Origin: Brachionus koreanus
Taxonomy: Eukaryota; Rotifera; Eurotatoria; Ploima; Brachionidae
Length of the DNA stretch: 50,467 nucleotides
Reading direction: 5' to 3'
Assembly (NCBI GenBank): GCA_016987375.1
Contig: PJRA01000343.1
Span: 321,405-371,871, forward strand
The notes below the pieces were generated by a model. The model saw nothing but the letters and a program-made list of their open reading frames with translations, was not told the origin of the DNA and did no database searches. Positions 39,145 to 49,229 of the stretch are shown here, in pieces. Position 1 is the stretch's first letter, and each line of letters starts with the position of its first letter. A program made the translations under genes and the position numbers.

Positions 39145-40762
39145 ATGCCTTCTAAAGTAGAAATTAAATATACTCAAGTAACATGATTTTTATTAATTGT
39201 ATATTTAATAGAATTAAATTTTATTTTAAGCTGTTTATCAACAATGAGTTTGTCAATGCTAAAACTGGACGAACTTTTCCGACATATAATCCAGCAACTG
39301 AAGAAGAAATTGCGCAAGTTCAAGAAGCTGGAGAAGATGATATTGATTTAGCCGTAAAAGCGGCTCGCAAAGCATTTGAGAGAGATTCTGAATGGAGAAA
39401 GATGGATGCCTCTGCTAGAGGAAATTTACTTTATAAATTTGCTCAGCTAATGCGTAGAGATGAGGATTATTTGGCTGTAAAATTAAATTTTAATTAATAT
39501 TTTTAAGAATAATTTTTTATTAGAAACTTGAAACACTTGACAATGGTAAAACTTATGCAGAATCTCTTGCTGATATCGATTGCTCCATTAAATGTATGGA
39601 ATACTACGCTGGATGGGCAGATAAAATTTCTGGACAAACTATTCCTGCAGACGGTTCAAATTTTTGCTACACAAGGCATGAAGCAATTGGTGTTTGTGGC
39701 CAAATTATTCCATGGAATTACCCAATAATGATGGCAATATGGAAATTTGGTCCGGCATTAGCTTGTGGAAATACAATAGTTATGAAACCTGCTGAGTTAA
39801 CTCCATTAAGTTCGCTTTATTTGGGAAGCTTATTTCGGGAGGCTGGTTTTCCTGCTGGTGTAGTTAATATTGTTCCAGGATTCGGACACATTGCAGGTAA
39901 CGCGTTAGCTATGCATATGAATGTTGACAAAATTGCATTCACTGGCTCAGCTATCACCGGAAGAAAAATACAAGAAGCATCAGCTAAAAGTAATTTAAAA
40001 CGTGTCTCTCTTGAACTAGGTGGAAAAAGTCCGTTTATTATCTTTGATGTTGATGATGAATATCTTCAGAAAGCAGCTGAAGATACAGCTTTTTCAATAT
40101 TTAGTAATCAAGGTCAATCTTGTTGTGCATCTTCGAGAGTTTTTGTCCATGAAAAAGTTTATGATAAATTTCTCGAAAAATTGAAAAAGATAGCCAATGA
40201 AAAAATAGTTGGGGATCCTTTTGATGAAAATGTTACTAGTGGAGCAATAATTAATGATACTCAGTTCAAAAAAATTATGAGTTACATTGATATAGGTGTT
40301 AAGGAAGGTGCAACTTTAGTTTGTGGTGGAGAAAGAGTTGGAAATAAGGGATATTTTTTAAAACCAACCATATTTGCAGACTGTTCTGATGAAATGAGAA
40401 TTGCTAAGGAAGAAATATTTGGTCCTGTTGTATCGGTCTTTAAATTTAAGCAAGAAGATGAAGTGATCAGAAGAGCAAATGCTACAACTTATGGTTTAGC
40501 CGCAGGATTATACAGCAAAGATGTTAATCAAATTATAAAGGTATCAAATTCTCTAGAAGCAGGAACAGTTTGGGTTAATTCGTATGAAACAACAGCAAAT
40601 CAGGCTCCATTTGGAGGATTTAAACAAAGTGGTTTTGGACGTGAATTGTAATATTCTTAATTACTAAAAAAGACATTTAAATTATTTTTTTATAAAAAAA
40701 GGGGTGAATATGGTTTGCATGAATATACTGAAGTAAAGACAGTTTCAATTGCGATTTTTTGA
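39145..40762 (+). CDS. aldehyde dehydrogenase, ALDH1/ALDH2 class, four exons
   Basis: NAD-dependent oxidation of aldehydes to acids; the class covers cytosolic retinal dehydrogenases (ALDH1A) and mitochondrial ALDH2. Exons 39145-39177, 39231-39476, 39524-40647 and 40702-40762 give 487 residues. The first exon is only 11 codons (M-P-S-K-V-E-I-K-Y-T-Q), with no obvious mitochondrial presequence, which favours a cytosolic ALDH1-type enzyme. Motifs: F-I-N-N-E-F, I-I-P-W-N-Y-P (active-site Asn near 158), M-K-P-A-E-L-T-P-L-S, F-T-G-S (cofactor loop), L-E-L-G-G-K-S-P with the general-base Glu near 257, and N-Q-G-Q-S-C-C with the nucleophile Cys near 293. E-E-I-F-G-P-V is also present, and F-G-G-F-K-Q-S-G-F-G-R-E-L-G-E-Y-G spans the last splice. 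The final exon ends Y-T-E-V-K-T-V-S-I-A-I-F. ALDH1A versus ALDH2 cannot be decided here. Confidence 0.95.
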
Positions 40763-41680
40763 AGAATTTTATGAAAAATTATCTAAAAATTTTTAGCCCA
40801 TTCGAATGATTTTAATAAAATTATGTTAATTAAATATTTGATTTCCTTTATAAATTAATTTAAAAAATTTTAATTAACAATAATAGTTTTGACATAGACA
40901 AATATGTCATTTAAAACATGGACAACTAATTTTTTTGTGTTGATAGTTTAAATAATTTAGATGAAAATTCAATAAATTTTCTTAAATAATTATTGTAAAT
41001 ATAAACAAAAACACTAAAATCTATCAAAAAATATTGCAATTTTGCTGGAGATCACTTTATCGTTACCATAAAAATTAATTTGTTTACTCTTTTATTTCAA
41101 TTATATAATATTGAGTTACTATGGTTAACTTTTTTTAAATATCATTTTCTGACAATTTACTTCATTTAAGCGATGTTGTTAAGATTTTAAGCATTGCTCT
41201 TTGTTAATTATTGTATTTTAGTGTTTTTTTAATGTATATAGAACATCTGGAAAAATTAAAATCAAGCAAATTGATTGTCAACAATTATAAAGTTACATTA
41301 AATATTCACAGAATTAAATTAAATCTTAATCAACTGACTCTAACAGAAACAAAAAAATCAACAATTAGGCTTTCCTTGCCAACTAGAATGTAATTACCAA
41401 GTAAAAAGAAATACGAATTTAAAAATCAAATAAAGAAATTAAGCGTGTTGCCATCGACACCACATTTGAGGATTGGATTAAACGAACATGGTTTGATTGA
41501 AATAAAAATCTGAATTTTTTTCTAAAAATTTAGCTTTTTATTATTTTTAAAAAATCAACAAAATATATTTCTAATAGTATAACTATTATTAAATTTTCAA
41601 AATAATTATTTACTTTTAAAATGATTTTTATTTTACTGGACATTTAAAATAGAGTCAAAATATCTAGTTAATTGTAGGAG
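40763..41680. other. intergenic between aldehyde dehydrogenase and tektin
   Basis: About 900 bp. A 60-codon open stretch at 41211-41393 has biased Leu/Lys/Asn/Thr composition with no motif and is probably chance. A TAG acceptor-like site at 41675-41677 lies three bases before the tektin start codon. Confidence 0.45.
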
Positions 41681-43420
41681 ATGGAATATTTAGGACAAAC
41701 TGCAACTGCTTCTTATACTCATTTAGGTCGTCGACCAGAGTCAGGTTCATACTTACCAGCTATTGGTCAACAAGATTTCCGAACTGGTTCAGCACCTCCG
41801 TATTCTGGTTTATTGTCTAAATCTGTAAATTTACCTTGGAGACCTTCTACTTACTACAGAAGTACACAAGTTCAGCATCCATCATATTCATTGTACAAAG
41901 GATCTGCATCTGACTCTGCTGGTCCGTTGCATGCTGGAAATTACTTGTCATCAGTAGATTCGGTGAAAGTTCCATTAATTTTTCCAGCTGCTCGAAATTC
42001 TTTGTATACGAGATATACTCCTAAAGATTGGTACCAATCACAAATGAATAATTACTTAGCTTCAGATAAGATTAGGAGTGCTGCTGAAAGATTAAGATCT
42101 GATACCTTAAGACTAGCCCGAGAAAAAGAAGATTTAGCGAAAAAAAACCAAAATGAGTCAGATAAAAAACTTGGAGAACGAATAAATGACATTGATTTCT
42201 GGAAGCAAGAACTAGATAGAGAAAAAGATAAAATGTCGAAAAAAATCAATCAAGTTGACATGAAACGAAGAGAAGTGGAAAAACAATTACATGATACTGA
42301 AAATCAATTAAAAGTTGCTCAAGAAAACTTATATGAAAGAGAAAAGAGGCAAGGGATAGATATGGTTCATGATAATGTTGAACGGGAATTAATAAGAGTA
42401 ATTTTATCGAGAGAATAAAAAAAAAAGAATAACAATTTTGTAAAAGGAAGTTGACATTATTAAAAATGCTCAAAGTAAACTAAGGAATATGATGGAAAGG
42501 CTCCACACACAAAACTCACTAAACCGTTCTGCTTTACATGAAATGGAACTTGATGCTGCCGATAAATTTAGAGCTTTATCCTTAGACTCTGCTGCACAAA
42601 ATATGTCTGTTTCTAGCAGAGGATTAAATTTTCATCTAGGAATAGAAAATGTCGATAACACGTAAGTATTACAAAAACACTAAAATTTTTATTAATTAAA
42701 GGTTGATTATTTCTTAAAAGAGTATCTTCACCTGACACTTGGGCTAAATTTACTGAAGATAATATCCGTCGATCAGCAAGTGAACGTGCTTCATCTGATG
42801 AATTTATGAACATGGCAGACAATGTATTGAAGGAAACTGCAAATGACATGTGGAATCAATTTAATACTGTGAACGAAGCTTTTGAACAAAGGGTTAATGA
42901 AACAAACCAAGCAAAAGATAAAATTCAAAATCACTTAAGCGCGGTGACTTTTTAAAAAAAAATATTTATAAAATGGATTTTGTAATCTTTCTTTTAATTG
43001 AATGTTTAGGTAATTCAAGAGATCTTTGATCTTGAAAAAAGTATTGAGTTCATAAAGAAAACTATATTGGATAAGGAGGCTTATCTAAGACTAGCTCAAT
43101 CTAGATTGGAAACTAGAACAAGAAGACCTGGCATTGAACTAGCTCGTGATCAACCAATGCATCGATTGATTCAGGAAATAGATGATCTACACTCAATGAT
43201 AAATGATCTGAAAAATAAACTTTCTTTAGAAGAAAACGCAATTCAACATTTATTAAGAACTAAAGCTACACTTGAACATGATCTTTCAGTTAAGAACAAC
43301 TCATTACACATTGATAAAGAGCGTTGTCTTGGAAATCGTCGTACTTATCCAAGTATTCAATCAGTTGGACATCCAGCTACTCAACCCATGCCATATCAAA
43401 GCCAAGTAGTTGTTTACTAG
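41681..43420 (+). CDS. tektin (tektin-3-like) axonemal filament protein, four exons
   Basis: Tektins are coiled-coil filaments inside doublet microtubules of cilia and sperm flagella. Exons 41681-42397, 42447-42661, 42721-42943 and 43010-43420 give 521 residues. The N-terminal head has [10 protein letters not shown] and Y-T-P-K-D-W-Y, which point to tektin-3/5 rather than tektin-1, -2 or -4. [11 protein letters not shown], then [11 protein letters not shown], then E-V-D-I-I follow across the first splice. [13 protein letters not shown] and [11 protein letters not shown] mark the second half. The family nonapeptide (usually RPNVELCRD) appears as R-P-G-I-E-L-A-R-D at about residues 424-432, losing the cysteine. 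[10 protein letters not shown] and [10 protein letters not shown] close the rod. Introns are 49, 59 and 66 bp. Its presence shows the organism has motile cilia or flagella. Confidence 0.93.
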
Positions 43421-43745
43421 AGGTTATATCGATTTTTAAATTAAAAAAAACTCTTATTAAAAAGACTGGATTTAAAAAATGGTTTAAAAATTAAAAATTT
43501 ATTTTTTTTTTAAATAAAGACGATACAATTACATAAAAATAAAATTAGATTCATTATCATCTAAATTTAATTTTTATCTGTTAAAAAAATCATTATCGGA
43601 CAATTAAGCAGTTAATTGATAATCTAAAAAAATATTTATAGCCATTATAAATTCATTTTCATGAAAGAAAGAATTGATAAATTTCTAGATTTTTATGATT
43701 ACATTCCACATCATGCATTCTTCTCCAACCAAAATTTGACTATTA
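43421..43745. other. intergenic, no gene recognised
   Basis: AT-rich sequence downstream of the tektin gene, with AATAAA-type signals (for example near 43515). It leads into retroelement debris. Confidence 0.45.
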
Positions 43746-43865
43746 AGTAAAGGTCACTTTGGAAATCTAAAAACCTATAAGCACTTAATTGTCGAATTTT
43801 GGTGGAAAGGAATGTATGATGACGTTGAAAACTTAATCAAAAACTGCTTAATGTGCATTTGACAT
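43746..43865 (+). pseudogene. integrase H2C2 zinc-domain relic (retroviral-type integrase family)
   Basis: A plus-strand stretch reads G-H-F-G-N-L-K-T-Y-K-H, then F-W-W-K-G-M-Y-D-D-V-E-N-L-I-K-N-C-L-M-C before a TGA. This is the integrase zinc-binding core 'GH.G..KT......YWW.GM..DV...I..C..C' of Ty3/gypsy, BEL and Ginger/Maverick-type integrases. The first His of the HHCC set and the catalytic DDE domain are not found downstream, so it is a short dead fragment. The exact class cannot be told. Confidence 0.72.
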
Positions 43866-44040
43866 AAAAAAAGGATCTACTTCAGTCCCATATTTATTTA
43901 AGTTAATAGACTGTCAAAAAATTTATTTTCATGTAAGAAAAAAAAATTGCTATAGCTTGGCATGTTTTTTTTTTTTTTGATATGTTAAATTAGTGTCAAA
44001 TTATGTTAAAAAAAAATAAAAACATTATTCATTGCTTATT
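43866..44040. other. spacer between integrase relic and MULE relic
   Basis: Poly(T) and poly(A) runs with no coding signal. Confidence 0.4.
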
Positions 44041-44441
44041 TAAAAAGAAAAAAGTACCAAAAGCTTATTAACTTAGACTTTATAAACAATCAATTTAATA
44101 AAGTAAAGAATTTGGATACCGATATGCTAGTTGAAACTAATAGTAATGTTCATGTGGTTGAGTTGGACCTCGGTGAATGGGGTAATAGTAAATGTAATTG
44201 TTGTTTTTTTCTTAAAAACTATAATTGTTATCATGTAATCGCTTTGGGTGTTAATCAACGCTTGACTGAAATACCTAACAGATATATACAAGATGCTATT
44301 GAGCCAAAATCTAAGCCTGGTAGAAAAACAAAGTCAAAAAGAGCTTTAGTTAAACAAAAGTTTTTTTTTTATGTAAATAGACAAAAAATGAATTTTTTTG
44401 GCACTAAATTGACAGTTTTTTTTTGTTGGACATTTTTTTAA
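44041..44441 (+). pseudogene. MULE-type transposase C-terminus with SWIM zinc finger
   Basis: The open stretch contains V-H-V-V-E-L-D-L-G-E-W, then C-N-C-C-F-F-L-K-N-Y-N-C-Y-H-V-I-A-L. This is the SWIM finger (C-x-C ... C-x-H) that follows the catalytic domain in Mutator-like transposases. After a spacer, K-P-G-R-K-T-K-S-K-R-A-L-V-K-Q matches the Lys/Arg 'GRP.K.K.AL..Q' tail of animal SWIM-type MULE proteins. No catalytic domain lies upstream, so this is a separated 3' part of a copy. Sequence continuing to about 44720 (W-Y-H-P-A-L-A-L-L, then stops) may be unrelated. Confidence 0.72.
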
Positions 44442-45161
44442 ACTAGTTAGGCATTGAATTAACTTAATTAGACTACGTTACTGTGAACTTAATTGAATAT
44501 ACATAAAAATAATTTTTTTCTTGGCATGGTACTAAATAGAATAAATTAAAGAGTAACATTTCCTCATAAAAAAACACCAGTTTGGTATCATCCGGCTCTA
44601 GCCCTACTAATTAATGATAAAAGAGATATAGTTCAAATTGATTTAGTATTTGATCTTCTGCTACCAAAAAAATGCAACAAAGAACCAATTTTCATCACCA
44701 GAAAAAAAAGTTAGGATAGGAAAAGTAGAGCAGATTTCTACTATGATTTGCATAATAAGATTTTAATAGGTCGTAAAAAAGTTAAAACCTCAGTGTCAAA
44801 TCAGCACTGTAAGCGCTCATTTTTTACTTACATGTTACTAAAATGGAGTTAATTGATTGACTTGTCTTTAAAATTTAAATATATTTTAAAGACATTTTAA
44901 TAATATTTTAAATATATTTTTTATTTTAAGACTGTTTTAATTTTTATCTTTTATTTATTATTTTGTTATCTCAAAGAGGTAATGCTGGACTGGAAAAGAC
45001 AAATAAATAAATAAATAAGTAGATTAGATTTTTAATTATTTATTTAATTGATACTGTTATGGTCAAAAATTTGAAAATAAAAAATAAAGTTTAAATTAAG
45101 TTTTCTAAATAAATTTAAATCAAATTTTAAAGAAAATCATAATGATTTTTTATAGTTTAAA
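44442..45161. other. repeat-derived spacer, retroelement-like tail at 44970-45020
   Basis: A patch reading CTCAAAGAGGTAATGCTGG at about 44970, then GACTGGAAAAGAC, runs into AAATAAATAAATAAATAAG (45001-45020). A short GC-richer 3' end with a tetranucleotide tail is typical of a plus-strand non-LTR insertion. The rest has scattered stops on both strands. Confidence 0.4.
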
Positions 45162-45480
45162 CTAAGTCGCATAAAAAGGTTTTCTATTTTTTAAGTATGA
45201 TATGCTAATATCGTTATATTCGTCTAAGAGATTGTTAAATAAGGAATTTTCATTTATGATGACGTTTTGTATATAACTTCTGTTTAATTCATGGAATATA
45301 TCACTAGTACTTGATAGTTGCGATATTTCACTTATTTCTACGGATGATGTATCATATGGAAGCTTAAAAATACTTTTGATTGCTGTATTTTGGATCACTT
45401 AAAGTTATTTTAGCCTTTTTTTGTTAAGGCAGTGATTATGATTGACGAGTGATATAGGACTGATCTTGTTAATATACCAA
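45162..45480 (-). pseudogene. non-LTR reverse transcriptase C-terminal relic
   Basis: The minus-strand open stretch 45398-45162 reads I-Q-N-T-A-I-K-S-I-F-K-L-P-Y-D-T-S-S, then F-H-E-L-N-R-S-Y-I. This is the region after the RT domain of jockey/R1-like elements ('L..IQN.A.R.I..LP..T', 'L....R...Y'). Upstream, in eroded frames with stops, are S-L-V-N-H-N-H-C-L-N-K-K-R-L-K and similar, so the relic probably starts near 45480. No catalytic part is attached. Confidence 0.6.
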
Positions 45481-45600
45481 TTTTTCATCCAAGCAAACTT
45501 GGAATATTAAACAAACCAAAAACTTTAAAAACATACTAAAATCTTTTTAGCACACTTAAAAATAAAATAAAAATTGAAAACAATTTTATGATTTAAAAAA

Positions 45601-46320
45601 ATGGAAACAAGAAGACTTAGACCAAAAATAGATATCGATTATAAGACTAATCGAACTTATAAAAAACGAAAAAAAATACAAAAAGATCCAAACGATTCAT
45701 TAAATGATGTTGATGAAGACCTGGAAGATAACTCAAATAAAATAAAAAAAATAAAACTAATGAATATTTACACTTTGATAAAAAAACACCGACACCAACT
45801 GTATCAGCCGAATCATCCATAAAACATCTAAAAACACCAACTTTACAATTTGACAATTCAAGCAAATCAGTTTCTACTAAATCTTCATCACAAATTCTGA
45901 GAGGAGAAAAAATTTTAAAAAAAAGTTAGAATTTGAGATTTTGCAATCTTTTGAAGACGAAAAACTTTTTAATGAGTTCATTGCAATATAAAAATAACAA
46001 ATAGTGAATTTAGGCCTTGTAGTGTTCCAAGATGTAGGGAATATGGTCACATGGATGAAATGAAAAGAATCTATAGGACATGCAATTGTAGGTCAGATCA
46101 ATGTTATTTGAAATTGAGAATTTATATTTGTCAAGTTTCAAAAAAAATATTGCTGTTAAGCGCGGTAAACATGTTGGAAGTTAAGTTAATTTGAAAAAAA
46201 CGAGAGGAATCAATCCATTAATAAAAGACATGATTCAAAAAATAATTTTAATTGATCCTCATATTATACCTAGATATAATATTCCAACCTCATTATTGCC
46301 TAAGCTAAAACAGGTAAAAT
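45601..46320 (+). pseudogene. MULE-type transposase N-terminal relic
   Basis: ATG at 45601 opens 73 codons of highly charged sequence (R-P-K-I-D-I-D-Y, K-K-R-K-K-I-Q-K-D). After frameshifts there is a Cys-bearing segment at about 46010-46130 (F-R-P-C-S-V-P-R-C-R-E-Y-G-H, then R-T-C-N-C-R-S-D-Q-C). Then comes K-K-R-G-I-N-P-L-I-K-D-M-I at about 46200-46240 and S-L-L-P-K-L-K-Q at about 46300. That order (basic start, zinc-binding segment, 'G..P.IK..I', 'LP....L') fits the N-terminal half of animal MULE transposases. The coding trail stops at about 46320, and the catalytic half on the same strand resumes at about 47830, beyond a minus-strand retroelement. Confidence 0.55.
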
Positions 46321-46556
46321 AAATAAGCTACTAAAAAAAAGTATCATAATATTATTATTATTTTTATTATTTATTAATTTCAAGCCTCATAGGCAAAAGA
46401 TAAGAAAAAAAAATAAAATAAAAAATAAAAAAAGTCAAATTAGTTCGATGTCGTATTATAAATACCAATTTAAGTATACATGTTAAGAAAAAGTATAAAA
46501 AGATTTACGTCTCAATAAATTATGAAATTATGATAAGTATTATTAAAAAAAACAAA
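46321..46556 (-). repeat. 3' end and tail of the minus-strand non-LTR element
   Basis: Read on the minus strand, G-C-C-T-A-T-G-A-G-G-C-T-T-G (bases near 46385) precedes AATTAATAAATAATAAAAATAATAATAAT (46345-46380 region), a simple TAA-type tail. This is the expected 3' end for the reverse transcriptase relic whose coding part ends at 46557. Confidence 0.5.
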
Positions 46557-47790
46557 TTATGTAAAAAATTCTACTTTTAAAAAATCATTTAAAATTTTAA
46601 GCAAATAAAGATGATCTAATTTTTTTGAAATTTTTTCTTCTATTTTAGATAGTATAAATTTAATCGAGTCAACCAAGCCACGATTTTTCTCAGAATGTAT
46701 GTGTTCAATCAATTCTATCGCTGTCCTTGGATCAAAATCAGTAACACTTATGTTTATTTTTTTTTCTAAATTGGACAATTGCTTGCACACGGAATTGTTT
46801 TTTTGATCATAAGTTTCATAATGATCACTTAAGTAGGTAAAGAGACTAAAACAAGTGCTGCTTTGTTTAATCTGTTTTAGGAAGAATATCTTGTGTTTTT
46901 GATAAATTTGTTTTACTTTTTCAATACGCAATGACTCTAAAATTGGTTTCATTCTAGCAAATTTCTTTATCCAAAACGTCCGTTTAAGAAGAAGATTTTG
47001 TCTTGTTTCCAGTTCACTGAGTTAATTGTCTCCAATAAACGTCAGGTCCAGTGTTTGTCTAAAAATAGACTGACAAAATTGTTTGTATAGAAATGCGACA
47101 AGTTTTGGGCTACTTTGTTTGGGTTTACAACCCAATCCATAGAGACCGTACAAGCTTTTTTCAACTTTTTTCCACTTTTCTTCAATAAAGTTATTGACAT
47201 ATTTTGTATCACCAATTGGTAGGCCTAGATACTCAACACTTTTAACGAAAGGTATTTCTTTACCATTGACTGATAATTTAGGTTCATTGCTAACATTGGT
47301 ATTTTGAATTAATAGTGCCATAGATTTGTCAGGATTGAAATCAATTTTCCAGGCTATTGAATAATTCGAGCAAATTTCTAGTAGTTTTTGACACTGGCCA
47401 AAAGAGGGCGCAAGTAAAACGATGTCGTCACAGTATGCTATTATCGAAAGGTTAATACCATTAATCGATGCCCCAATATTTAAATTGGTGCATTCGTTTA
47501 AAAGGTCGTTAATGAAGTAATTAAACAAATAAGGAGATAGGATACCTCCCTGTTTAACTCCTTCACTTGTTTTAATCATTTCACTAACCTCATTTTCATA
47601 TTTTATGACTATTTTTGAAATACTATAATAAACATATAGCACTCGCAAAATCGCGTCTGGAATTCTACCAATTAATTTGTAGAACAGACCATCTCTCCAC
47701 AGCTTGTCAATAATATTATTTATTGTAAGATTCAAACATTTGTAACAAATTTTAGAAATCGTAAGTTTAACACAAACTCAATCGCGAATG
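46557..47790 (-). pseudogene. non-LTR retrotransposon reverse transcriptase, 5'-truncated, one in-frame stop
   Basis: From about 47790 down to 46557 one minus-strand frame is open except for a TAA at 47022-47024. It holds the RT core: L-W-R-D-G-L-F-Y-K-L, then G-V-K-Q-G-G-I-L-S-P-Y-L-F-N-Y-F-I-N-D-L. The active site is I-A-Y-C-D-D-I-V-L-L-A-P-S with both aspartates intact. V-E-Y-L-G-L-P-I-G and an Arg/Lys-rich C-terminal region follow (R-Q-N-L-L-L-K-R-T-F-W after the stop). The upstream 'S/A-F-D' block is missing, so the copy is truncated at its 5' end, as target-primed insertions usually are. The retained YCDD box and single stop suggest it is one of the younger relics here. Confidence 0.85.
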
Positions 47791-47824
47791 TGATTAAATA
47801 AGTTAAGCAACATTTTTATTCATC

Positions 47825-48425
47825 TAAATTAGGCGAAGATGAACCTTTTTTTTTTCAATTTGAAATTCAACGAAAAAGGTTATATTATAGTAAACAATGG
47901 TTCAGACTCAAGCCACTTGGGTTTGATGGTGACGACAAAACGACTTCTTTATAGGATTGATAATAAATTTAGTGATTGCTTTCACTTAGACTCAACATAC
48001 AAATTGATTAAAAATGGATTTCCTTTAATTGTGCTTGCTAAGACTGATTTTAGCGGAAATATTAGTCCCATTACATTTTATATCACGAGCCATGAGTAAG
48101 TGCAGGATTTTAAGAATTTTTATAAAAGAGTAAAAAAAATTGCAAAAACAATATGATTAAAATTCGACCCGGATTATATCATGCAAGATGCTTGTTATGC
48201 ATCATATATTGCTGCAATTGATGTCTTTTCAAAAACAAAAGTTTTAGTGTGCTATTTTCACGTGATATATAATTGCCGGAAACGTTATCAGTCACATTCA
48301 GATAAATTGAAAGCAAAAATAAAATAATATATACGTAATATTCACTATTAAATGAATGAAGCTGAATACAATTTGAAAATTGAAGAGTTTAAAGTGTTTT
48401 CCCAAAAAAATTTGTAAAGATTTTT
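47825..48425 (+). pseudogene. MULE transposase catalytic domain relic
   Basis: Plus-strand frame with a few stops. H-L-D-S-T-Y-K-L-I-K-N-G-F-P-L (first catalytic Asp) is followed by A-K-T-D-F-S-G and I-T-F-Y-I-T-S-H-E. After a stop comes F-D-P-D-Y-I-M-Q-D-A-C-Y-A-S-Y (second Asp), then V-F-S-K-T-K-V-L-V-C-Y-F-H-V and N-C-R-K. The trail ends with M-N-E-A-E-Y-N-L-K-I-E-E-F. This is the order of the MULE DDE domain ('LDaTyk', 'D...a...a....fp.......CyFH'). TAA/TAG interruptions at several points make it inactive. It begins within about 40 bp of the 5' end of the minus-strand RT relic, consistent with that retroelement having inserted into this MULE. Confidence 0.82.
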
Positions 48426-49229
48426 TTAATTATTTTTTCAATTAAAAGAACCTTTACTGTACGAAAAAAATTAAGCATTTACAATTTTATTGACATTTTA
48501 ATGAATATGACTCGTTATTTTTCAAAAAATCTGCAAGAATTTGCTTTTGAATCGTCACCTGATAGCAAATGCAAACAATTTGCTAAAAAACACTCTAAGT
48601 ATGAATTTTTTGAACAAGTAAATGAGTTTTACTACCTTTTAAAATTAAATTTTATATATTTTTTTTATTAAAAATTGCTTAAATAGACAAAGATTAAATT
48701 GATTTTTTTTGAAAAAAAAAATTAAAGAATAAATTTTTATTTTTAAAATTCAGTATGTAAAATAGTTTTTTGGTTTTTTAAAAAGGGAGGTTTGTTTTTC
48801 AGAAGAAAATATGCTAATTAGTAATATATGCTGGAATGAAAAAAAGGTATGCTGAAAAGTTTTATACCAGTATATTAAATAGATTTGAAAGTATGATGGT
48901 AATGTAGACCCGCTATGAGATATGGCAAGATCTCATGTAATTATTAATTGTAATTATAGATTTTTTTATTGTTAGTTTATTCTTTTAAAAGTAAATTTTT
49001 TTAGCTTAGGAGTCATATCAATGAATTCGGTTATCGTTGATTGATAATTACTAATCGAATTGTTAAGAACTTTATGCAATTTTAAAAATTTGAGTATCGT
49101 TTCGGACTTATTGTAATATCTAAGATACTTTTGCTTAAAAAGTTGTTAAAATCGAACATGTGAAAAAATATGTGAAATATGTGAATAAATATATAATTTT
49201 AAGTTATGGTTAATTGTTAATTCGATGAC
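48426..49229. other. repeat debris without a clear assignment
   Basis: A plus-strand fragment at 48500-48640 (F-S-K-N-L-Q-E-F-A-F-E-S-S-P-D-S-K-C) could be the downstream part of the MULE, but no diagnostic motif is present. The rest is AT-rich with stops in all frames. Confidence 0.35.

Noticed and set aside
41211..41393. 60-codon plus-strand ORF between aldehyde dehydrogenase and tektin
   Set aside because: Low-complexity Leu/Lys/Asn/Thr composition and non-ATG context; likely chance in AT-rich DNA.
45001..45020. CRISPR-like or satellite repeat (AAATAAATAAATAAATAAG)
   Set aside because: It is a short simple tetranucleotide tail of a retroelement, with no spacers.
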